From Bacteroidota bacterium (GTDB taxonomy: Bacteria > Bacteroidota > Ignavibacteria > Ignavibacteriales > Ignavibacteriaceae), in the NCBI GenBank assembly GCA_021815405.1, contig JAKAGV010000002.1:124001-188000 (forward strand): a stretch of DNA of 64,000 nucleotides, read 5' to 3'. Position numbers and translations under genes: made by a program. Shown one piece after another: positions 58,877 to 64,000 of this stretch; the first letter of the stretch is position 1; the number at the start of each line of letters is the position of its first letter. The notes under the pieces were generated by a model. It did no database searches. It had not been told where the DNA came from and saw only the letters and a list, made by a program, of their open reading frames with translations.

Positions 58877-59200
58877 TCCTTTTAAGTTAACATCACTCAT
58901 CCCGTTAGCCCTGGCCTCCTCAATCTTATCCCTCATAAAATCCGCAAAATCATTTTCCGCAAAATCCCTTAGCTCAATCATCTCCTCCACGGTCATATCC
59001 ATTTGATAAAGCTCCTTAAACTTCATCATGTAATTAGTATCATGCGGCGCTAGTGGTACTTCTAGCTCGCCTACCTTCTTCTTAAATTCCTTATTCTGAA
59101 ATCTCTGCTTTAGCGATAAATACTTGTGGCACATATCCACTAGCAATACCTCATGCTCCTCATCCATAAAGTTCTCTATTTCCTTGTCTCCATACTTCAT
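58871..59200 (-). CDS. Helical hypothetical protein (109 aa)
   Basis: Almost entirely helical and charged (EVLLVDMCHKYLSLKQRFQN, MTVEEMIELRDFAENDFADF). The MDMTVEEMIELRD stretch looks like an interaction module of small phage early proteins. It overlaps its upstream neighbour by 4 nt. Function unknown. Confidence 0.45.
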   Translation of the reverse strand: MKYGDKEIENFMDEEHEVLLVDMCHKYLSLKQRFQNKEFKKKVGELEVPLAPHDTNYMMKFKELYQMDMTVEEMIELRDFAENDFADFMRDKIEEARANGMSDVNLKGL

Positions 59201-59574
59201 TTCAAGCCCTCCACATATTGAATTATAGCGTCATAAGTAGCCTCTAATTCATTCTTCCCTTTTCCGGTTAATTCCGTCTCTAGCTTTACGATATACTTTA
59301 CTCGGCATTTATCTTTGTTTTCAAACGTCAATCCAAAATATTGTACCGCTTTAAACCTAAATCCCCCCTCTTTAATCATTTTCTCTTCCAGCATCTTAAG
59401 CTGATTCCAGTCCTTATGCGGCTCCCAATCAGGCAATCTAAAAACAAGGTCTATCTCCTCATCGTCTTTTTTCCTTCCAACCTCCGCAATCAGTTGTCCC
59501 GCCTTGTTTTTAAGAAAATTCCCCGCAACTTTAAATCCAAACCACTCCGCTAATTTTTTATTCTTCTCATTCAT
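59197..59574 (-). CDS. Hypothetical protein with a zinc-free alpha/beta domain (125 aa)
   Basis: LAEWFGFKVAGNFLKNKAGQ, then DLVFRLPDWEPHKDWNQL and LTGKGKNELEATYDAIIQYV: this resembles the small phage proteins annotated as unknown that begin with a W-F-G/P-D-W-x-D segment. The conserved pattern FRLPDWEPHKDWNQL is like BC1872-type proteins. Function unknown. Confidence 0.45.
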   Translation of the reverse strand: MNEKNKKLAEWFGFKVAGNFLKNKAGQLIAEVGRKKDDEEIDLVFRLPDWEPHKDWNQLKMLEEKMIKEGGFRFKAVQYFGLTFENKDKCRVKYIVKLETELTGKGKNELEATYDAIIQYVEGLK

Positions 59575-59575
59575 C

Positions 59576-59782
59576 TCACTTCCTCAAATTTATTTTAATC
59601 GTCTTATCAAACGGCACGTTTCCTATTGCTGCATCAAAATCCTGCCCCTCCACTTCAAACCAATTATATTTTATCTTCCTTCCCTTGCCTCCAAGCTTCA
59701 AGTCCGTTTCCTCTGTCGAATAAAGAAATTTAGCATTCGCCGGTATGCTGTCACCTTCTTTAACTTTAACTATTCGTGTCAT
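59576..59782 (-). CDS. Small hypothetical protein (68 aa)
   Basis: The ATG at 59782 (MTRIVKVKEGDSIPANAKFL) reduces overlap with the upstream gene; a start at 59791 is also possible. It is beta-rich (DLKLGGKGRKIKYNWFEVEG). Not recognised. Confidence 0.4.
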   Translation of the reverse strand: MTRIVKVKEGDSIPANAKFLYSTEETDLKLGGKGRKIKYNWFEVEGQDFDAAIGNVPFDKTIKINLRK

Positions 59783-59939
59783 ATTTTTCAATCGCTCCGA
59801 TCCTGCTTGTGTCTTTAGGCTTTTCTCTGGTCCAAATCCATTTTGTATTCAGGTTTCCTTCCAGATCTTTATAGTCTGTTATTATATGATACCATTTCCC
59901 GCCTGTGATACGCCTAAACCATTTATATTTTCTTAACAT
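59766..59939 (-). CDS. Small basic protein, Trp-rich (57 aa)
   Basis: MLRKYKWFRRITGGKWYHII, then YKDLEGNLNTKWIWTREKPK. RBS AGGAGC lies about 6 nt upstream of the ATG and the AATTAACAGAT motif 13 nt upstream. Basic and aromatic; a beta-sheet fold is likely. Not recognised. Confidence 0.45.
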   Translation of the reverse strand: MLRKYKWFRRITGGKWYHIITDYKDLEGNLNTKWIWTREKPKDTSRIGAIEKYDTNS

Positions 59940-59942
59940 ATC

Positions 59943-60341
59943 TTAGCTCCTATCTGTTAATTTATTTTCTACCAAATTCTTCTCCCCAGCAAACTTCGCG
60001 TAATAATCCTCGAGCGTACTAAAAAAGTCCTGCAGCTTACCTTCATTCAATCCTTTTATTATTCCTGAATAAGATAATAATGCGAATAGTGCACTCGAAA
60101 GGAAATTAATCTGTCTATCAGTAAGCTTTTTCTTGTATGCGAAATGCGCAATATTCTCTTCATCCGCAAACTTTATCATTAACCTAATTAGTGAATGATA
60201 TTTTCCCGCAATCGGCTGCCGCTTCTCAATTACAAAAGCCCTCTTCTCGTAATCGATATATTCAAGCTTCTCCCTAAAATGCAGCTGCACAACTCGAAAG
60301 TTTATATCCGGCGCAACCTTTATCTCTTTATGAAATGCCAC
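59943..60341 (-). CDS. Hypothetical protein (132 aa)
   Basis: INFRVVQLHFREKLEYIDYE at the N-terminus, then helical with KKLTDRQINFLSSALFALLS. No motif recognised. It overlaps the upstream gene by 14 nt. The AATTAACAGAT variant lies in its last codons and serves the next gene. Confidence 0.4.
   Translation of the reverse strand: MAFHKEIKVAPDINFRVVQLHFREKLEYIDYEKRAFVIEKRQPIAGKYHSLIRLMIKFADEENIAHFAYKKKLTDRQINFLSSALFALLSYSGIIKGLNEGKLQDFFSTLEDYYAKFAGEKNLVENKLTDRS
59952..59962 (-). promoter_or_regulatory. AATTAACAGAT motif upstream of the 57-aa gene
   Basis: One-base variant of the recurrent motif, 12-13 nt before the ATG at 59939, overlapping the end of the upstream gene. Confidence 0.35.
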
Positions 60342-60750
60342 TTATCCAATCCTTTCCATCCCATGTTTTATTGTATTTTTCTCTCATAATCATAAGCAAT
60401 AATATCTTCTCTACACTATCAAAATACATACATTTTTTTAATTCACCTGGCTCTAGCTTATCGTCTTTTTCAAAAATTATTTGCCACTCTATGTCATAAC
60501 GTTTGGAATATTTATAATATGTAAGTTTGTAATTCCAATCTATCATTTTTTGCAATTGATCTTGACGCGGCAAAAATACCCAGTGCTCTTTTGGCATATA
60601 TAAAAAGCTTTTCCGTTCTGCATAAATAAAAGGATTACCTTCTGTCACTTTCTGTTCAATCTCAACATACCAATCACCATATTCTGCATATTCTTTGTGT
60701 AACTCAACTGCTTTTCGGCACATCTCAATATATTTCTCGCTCGTATCCAT
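60328..60750 (-). CDS. Hypothetical protein (140 aa)
   Basis: Contains FLYMPKEHWVFLPRQDQLQK, then WNYKLTYYKYSKRYDIEWQI: Trp/Tyr-rich, mixed fold, similar in style to unknown phage early proteins with an FLPRQDQLQ pattern. It overlaps the upstream gene by one base. No function seen. Confidence 0.4.
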   Translation of the reverse strand: MDTSEKYIEMCRKAVELHKEYAEYGDWYVEIEQKVTEGNPFIYAERKSFLYMPKEHWVFLPRQDQLQKMIDWNYKLTYYKYSKRYDIEWQIIFEKDDKLEPGELKKCMYFDSVEKILLLMIMREKYNKTWDGKDWISGIS

Positions 60751-61220
60751 TATAATTTATCCTCAATCTTTCTTTCAAGTTTCTCAATTTGTTTGTGCAT
60801 CTTCTGTATCTCTTCCCTCATCTCCCCGCTTATCTTTGGCGGCGCCTGGCTCTTCATGTAACTTAACTGAGTTATTACCCCCTTAAGTATCTCAATCGTG
60901 TTCTGGTTAAGCCTGTAAACAAACTTATACGTCTTTTCCTCAACTGCCGTCTTTTTTAATATGCTCTCCCTGAATAATGTGGCTGCCATCTGTTCTTTCT
61001 TTGCCTTCCCCGCCTCGTCGTCTGCCGCTTCTCCCTTCCTTATATTCAATAATGCTTCTGCCTCCGCCTCAAGCCTCGGCATCCTGGCTAAATATGCGTT
61101 AATCTTGCTTATATACCAGCTAAGCGCGTCTCCATTAGTATCATCATACCCTCCCGAAAGGAATTCACTTATCTCCCCGATCTCCTTTAATATCGAAAGT
61201 ATCTTATCTTCGTTGGTCAT
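60750..61220 (-). CDS. Coiled-coil hypothetical protein (156 aa)
   Basis: Helical throughout; middle RLEAEAEALLNIRKGEAADD, C-terminus EEIQKMHKQIEKLERKIEDK as coiled coil. It lies between the winged-helix regulator and an unknown gene with one-base overlaps on both sides. Perhaps a DNA-metabolism accessory protein. Confidence 0.45.
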   Translation of the reverse strand: MTNEDKILSILKEIGEISEFLSGGYDDTNGDALSWYISKINAYLARMPRLEAEAEALLNIRKGEAADDEAGKAKKEQMAATLFRESILKKTAVEEKTYKFVYRLNQNTIEILKGVITQLSYMKSQAPPKISGEMREEIQKMHKQIEKLERKIEDKL

Positions 61221-61726
61221 TACTCCTCTCCGTATCCATTGTAGTCATTCTTTAACGCAAAGAAATATTTCCTCTCCTCAATCCTGTTAAGTTTATATCC
61301 CCTTTCTTCCTTCCTTCCCCCTTTCCTTCCTTCAATTAATCCGGGCGCTTTTTTCTTTATATTATCTATTGTCGTATTTACATTTCCTGGAACTGAAAAG
61401 CCGCCCCAAACCTCCTGCAATATCTCATCCCGCGTAAAAATCCTATCTTCTCGTCTTAACAACTCAATAATGCCCTTTTGCTTTTTGGATAGTTTTATAA
61501 ATATCTGCCTCATTATCTCATGCCGGTATTTCCCCTTCTTTGCTTCAAATATTCTTCCGTCTGGCAGCTTTAATGCTTTAAATTCAATTTTCTTGATTAT
61601 ACTAAATGCCGTTCGGCCCGATTCGTCTTTAATGTTTAGCGCCTCTTCCACCTCACGTATTTTAAGTGTAGTGCTTATCTCTTTCCACTCTCCCCCCTCC
61701 GTCTCTATGTACTGCAGTTTTGTCAT
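61220..61726 (-). CDS. Winged-helix regulator, OmpR/PhoB-type DNA-binding domain (168 aa)
   Basis: C-terminal residues about 78-150 match the transcriptional regulatory C-terminal domain: LSKKQKGIIELLRREDRIFT, RDEILQEVWGG, NVNTTIDNIKKKAPGLI and ERGYKLNRI. There is no receiver domain; the N-terminal 75 residues are unlike CheY and carry no phosphoacceptor Asp pattern. It lies directly downstream of, and coupled to, dnaN (4-nt overlap). It may control middle or late genes, possibly through the shared palindromic late promoter element. Confidence 0.7.
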   Translation of the reverse strand: MTKLQYIETEGGEWKEISTTLKIREVEEALNIKDESGRTAFSIIKKIEFKALKLPDGRIFEAKKGKYRHEIMRQIFIKLSKKQKGIIELLRREDRIFTRDEILQEVWGGFSVPGNVNTTIDNIKKKAPGLIEGRKGGRKEERGYKLNRIEERKYFFALKNDYNGYGEE

Positions 61727-62823
61727 GCGTCCTCCCTTACCGGCATAAGAAGCGCAAAATTATCCATATCCTCATCCGATTTTATTATTATTGCCGTGGT
61801 CGGTTTTTTCATCTCTATTGTTATTCTCTCACCCTTAAAGATCGCCAAACAATCAAACAGCAGCTTAGTGTTAAATGCTATTCGAAAGTCCTCATCATTA
61901 TATTTACAATCGTATGTTTCCTTTCCGTCCGCTCCGTAATTTGAGTTTGATGCGCTCACGGTCAATTTTCCAGCCTTAAATTCCATAGCTATTTTATTAT
62001 TCTCTTTGTCGCTTATTATCTGCATCCGCTTAATGGCTTTAATTATATCCTCCCGCCTTACCTCTGCCCGCTTATCATTCTCCTTCGGTATTACGGATCC
62101 ATAAGTGGGGAATTTTTCTCCTATCACTCTCGTTATAAATATCTCATGCGGCTTAGCTATCTTTACCATCTTGCCGTCAAAAAATACATCTATAAACTCA
62201 TCCGGCACATCGTTTATAAATGCCTCTAAAGCACTAATTGAATCAAAGGGAATTACTATATTCCTGTGTCCGAAGTTTCCCGCAATAGTAAATTTAGAAA
62301 GTACTCTTCCGTCCGTTGCTACTAGCGCCATCTCCGTTTCCGTTTCTTCCAGTAATATCGCGTGCATCGCCGGCCTTATATCCTCTTTTGACATAAAATG
62401 CTTTACAAACTCTATTCCCTCCCTTAACACAATAGAAGATGTCTTCGCCGCCGTTATCCCATCAAAATGCGGGAATGTAGGAAAGTCATCAATTACATTG
62501 CTTATAGATAATTGATATTTCCCCTTCTCTGTTTTTACGGCTAACTTATCCTTGCCAAAATTAAGTTCAATATTTCCCGTAAGTGACGAAATCAAATCAT
62601 CAAGCAGCCTTCCCGGTATCAAGGCAGCGCCTGCGCCATCTCCCTGCGCCTCTAATGCTACAAGCTGCATCATCTCCATATTGCTCGTCATCATCTCAAT
62701 TTCCCCGCTGTTATACCTAAAAAGAATATTTTCAAGTACAAACACTGGGGTTCTCCTCGGTAGAGCCGGCATAATCTTCTTAATCCCTTCCCCAAACTTC
62801 TTTGCATCAATGATTATTTTCAT
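61723..62823 (-). CDS. dnaN: DNA polymerase III beta sliding clamp (366 aa)
   Basis: Three-domain clamp of normal length: MKIIIDAKKFGEGIKKIMPA, TPVFVLENILFRYNSGEIEM, then LVATDGRVLSKFTIAG, IPFDSISALEAFI, RITIEMKKPTTAIIIK and the C-terminal ALLMPVREDA that forms the hydrophobic binding pocket region. The clamp tethers polymerase to DNA. The phage-encoded copy probably diverts the host replisome or serves its own polymerase. AATTAACATAT and AAAGGA lie directly before the start. The host should have its own dnaN elsewhere. Confidence 0.9.
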   Translation of the reverse strand: MKIIIDAKKFGEGIKKIMPALPRRTPVFVLENILFRYNSGEIEMMTSNMEMMQLVALEAQGDGAGAALIPGRLLDDLISSLTGNIELNFGKDKLAVKTEKGKYQLSISNVIDDFPTFPHFDGITAAKTSSIVLREGIEFVKHFMSKEDIRPAMHAILLEETETEMALVATDGRVLSKFTIAGNFGHRNIVIPFDSISALEAFINDVPDEFIDVFFDGKMVKIAKPHEIFITRVIGEKFPTYGSVIPKENDKRAEVRREDIIKAIKRMQIISDKENNKIAMEFKAGKLTVSASNSNYGADGKETYDCKYNDEDFRIAFNTKLLFDCLAIFKGERITIEMKKPTTAIIIKSDEDMDNFALLMPVREDA

Positions 62824-62835
62824 ACTAATTCCTTT

Positions 62836-62846
62836 ATATGTTAATT
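62836..62846 (-). promoter_or_regulatory. AATTAACATAT motif upstream of dnaN
   Basis: 12 nt before the ATG; overlaps the stop codon of the nuclease-like gene and is followed by AAAGGA. Confidence 0.55.
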
Positions 62847-63482
62847 AAATTGGTTTCGATTAGTTAATACTTCCTTAAAGTATCTTTTCGCCTGGTTAAT
62901 TGAATAATATCCCAAAATCCGGTAAATCAAATAAAAATCAAGTCCCCAGCTGTATTGCTTCTGTAAATTCAAAATAGCATCCTTATATAATTCAAATAAT
63001 GATATTCTCTTCCCCGTTTGGATCCCCCCGGCTAATGATGAGGGCGTATTCAAAAAGCCCCAATAATAAATATTAGCTAGTGCGCTCCCGTAAATCGTAG
63101 TCCATCTAATATTTTCAATTCTTCGCATTATCCGTTCTAACTCGTTATCTTGTCCGGTATATGAGAAAATATTCCATAATCTATATTTAAAATTTTCTTT
63201 AAGGTTTGGATCCGGAACGCTCCCGTTAAGAATTCCGATACTATGAATTTCAGGATTGCCAAACTCTATTTGATGCGCAAGCTTTCTCCATCCGCTTAAT
63301 TTATATTCAATCACTATCATTTCTTTCTTTGCTGTATTTATAATCAGCATATCTGAATGATTATTAAATGCACTTCTCGGTACCTCGGGAATGGTCTTAT
63401 ATTTTCCGCCTCTATTCCCCAAACCCCCGATTATCATTTGGGTTAAGTCTTCACAAAATTTCCATTCGGCATTATATTTCAA
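62841..63482 (-). CDS. PD-(D/E)XK-nuclease-like protein (213 aa)
   Basis: SDMLIIN then 5 residues then MIVIEYKLSGWRKLAHQ gives a D-x(n)-E-x-K plus downstream Gln pattern typical of PD-(D/E)XK nucleases, the Asp being at about residue 44, E/K at about 58-60. The rest (YYWGFLNTPSSLAG, GLDFYLIYRILGYYSINQAK) is helical. It precedes dnaN, so a recombination or repair nuclease is plausible. Family not assigned. Confidence 0.5.
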   Translation of the reverse strand: MKYNAEWKFCEDLTQMIIGGLGNRGGKYKTIPEVPRSAFNNHSDMLIINTAKKEMIVIEYKLSGWRKLAHQIEFGNPEIHSIGILNGSVPDPNLKENFKYRLWNIFSYTGQDNELERIMRRIENIRWTTIYGSALANIYYWGFLNTPSSLAGGIQTGKRISLFELYKDAILNLQKQYSWGLDFYLIYRILGYYSINQAKRYFKEVLTNRNQFN

Positions 63483-63817
63483 ACTTTTTCCAGCTCCTTA
63501 ATCCTTCGTTTTAACTCTTTATTCTTCACTTTTAAATGAATTACATACCTTATCAAATTCTCAATCGCTGCCGGTATCCACTTTATTAACCAATCCCTTT
63601 CCGGCTGATTCTTATAATGATCCTCTGCATTTACCGCCGCGCCTAACAAATCCGTACTTTTAAGCCCATGCACACTGCTGCATACATGATGAAAAGTATC
63701 CCCGGCCCTATCCTTCATTACAAACTCTATAAATTCCTTATCCCTCTCCCCGCTGAACTTCAAAGCAACATTTTTAATCCGCTTAAACAATATATCGGAA
63801 TCATCGTTCTTTAGCAT
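63479..63817 (-). CDS. Hypothetical protein with C-terminal coiled coil (112 aa)
   Basis: KFSGERDKEFIEFVMKDRAG, then NQPERDWLIKWIPAAIENLI and a coiled tail (LKVKNKELKRRIKELEKV). The EHD-type pattern is not enough to assign a fold. It overlaps the downstream nuclease-like gene by 4 nt and its upstream neighbour by 7 nt. Confidence 0.45.
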   Translation of the reverse strand: MLKNDDSDILFKRIKNVALKFSGERDKEFIEFVMKDRAGDTFHHVCSSVHGLKSTDLLGAAVNAEDHYKNQPERDWLIKWIPAAIENLIRYVIHLKVKNKELKRRIKELEKV

Positions 63818-64000
63818 CCCAATTCTTTCATAAATTCATACATTCCGTTTGGCTTCTTGGTTTCTAATTGTTCCTCTAGCATTTCCGTTAATTTATCCCA
63901 GTTATCAACAAGCCTGCTCCAAGCCTCTGACACCTCTTTCATCTTACTAAGTTTCGCCCTCCATTCCGGCACCATTTGAATCAGCAAATAACATCTCCTA
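63811..64000 (-). CDS. Partial gene at the right window edge (at least 62 residues)
   Basis: The frame is open to the edge and ends PEWRAKLSKMKEVSEAW, then SRLVDNWDKLTEMLEEQLET and KKPNGMYEFMKELGC. Helical, no motif. Its stop TAA lies 4 bases past the start ATG of the next gene, giving a coupled overlap. The start lies outside the window. Confidence 0.6.
   Translation of the reverse strand, partial: RRCYLLIQMVPEWRAKLSKMKEVSEAWSRLVDNWDKLTEMLEEQLETKKPNGMYEFMKELGC

Noticed and set aside
59576..59782. AAIGNVPF shared with the giant methylase motif IV
   Set aside because: Eight residues match, but codons differ and no other methylase motif exists in this 68-aa protein; treated as coincidence.

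Overview
The window is the left end of a large integrated myovirus-like prophage (contractile tail) together with a little flanking chromosome. The only clear chromosomal gene is the 3' part of prfC (peptide chain release factor 3) at the far left. Just right of it, at 1288-1334, lies a 3' half of tRNA-Asp(GUC) on the minus strand with no 5' half. This is the usual scar of integration into a tRNA gene, so I read it as attL. The intact tRNA, attR and integrase should lie beyond 64000, and the prophage runs from about 1335 past the right edge. The DNA is AT-rich. Host-type interspersed palindromes and heptamer repeats, and one possible TAnnTTTG-like promoter, suggest a Bacteroidota/Ignavibacteriota (FCB-type) host. 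That host assignment is an inference.

Almost all prophage genes are on the minus strand, so the genome reads from right to left. 57.9-64.0 kb holds early or middle genes: a phage-encoded beta sliding clamp (DnaN), a PD-(D/E)XK-like protein, a winged-helix regulator and many small unknowns. 50.2-57.8 kb holds the portal, a MuF-like head protein, a coiled-coil membrane protein, a metallophosphoesterase, a nucleoside deoxyribosyltransferase-like enzyme, a DNA methyltransferase and a dNMP kinase. 36.6-50.2 kb is two giant polyvalent proteins of 2235 and 2248 residues. They carry pyrophosphatase-like, methylase, SNF2 helicase, ParB-like, SpoT-type HD and ADP-ribosyltransferase-like domains. 24.4-35.4 kb holds protease/scaffold, major capsid, neck proteins and a third polyvalent protein with an ART-like and a RelA-like synthetase domain. 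14-24 kb is tail terminator, endolysin, sheath, tube, a frameshifted tail chaperone, tape measure, hub and spike. 1.5-11.4 kb is baseplate (gp25, J, I), fibres, a secreted esterase fibre and a spanin-like pair. No terminase is visible in the window.

The tail operon is interrupted at 11.4-14.05 kb by an accessory island. It contains a tRNA-Gly(GCC), a full-length TnpB-like RuvC nuclease with intact catalytic residues and no TnpA, three 37-bp direct repeats with 28-29-bp unique spacers directly at the 3' end of tnpB, a strong terminator, a branched structured RNA and two plus-strand small genes. The TnpB plus mini-array unit looks like a type V-U-like phage CRISPR system and is the main candidate for a new system here.

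Two regulatory signals recur across the prophage. Four late transcription units (portal, protease/scaffold, tail terminator, baseplate) share a 19-bp element containing the perfect palindrome TTTTGCAAAA, 18-19 bp upstream of a TATAAT-like box. A second 11-bp motif, AATTAACATAT, precedes at least ten genes, including tnpB. The prophage is also peppered with heptamer-period repeats and palindromic elements, several of them translated in frame inside phage proteins.
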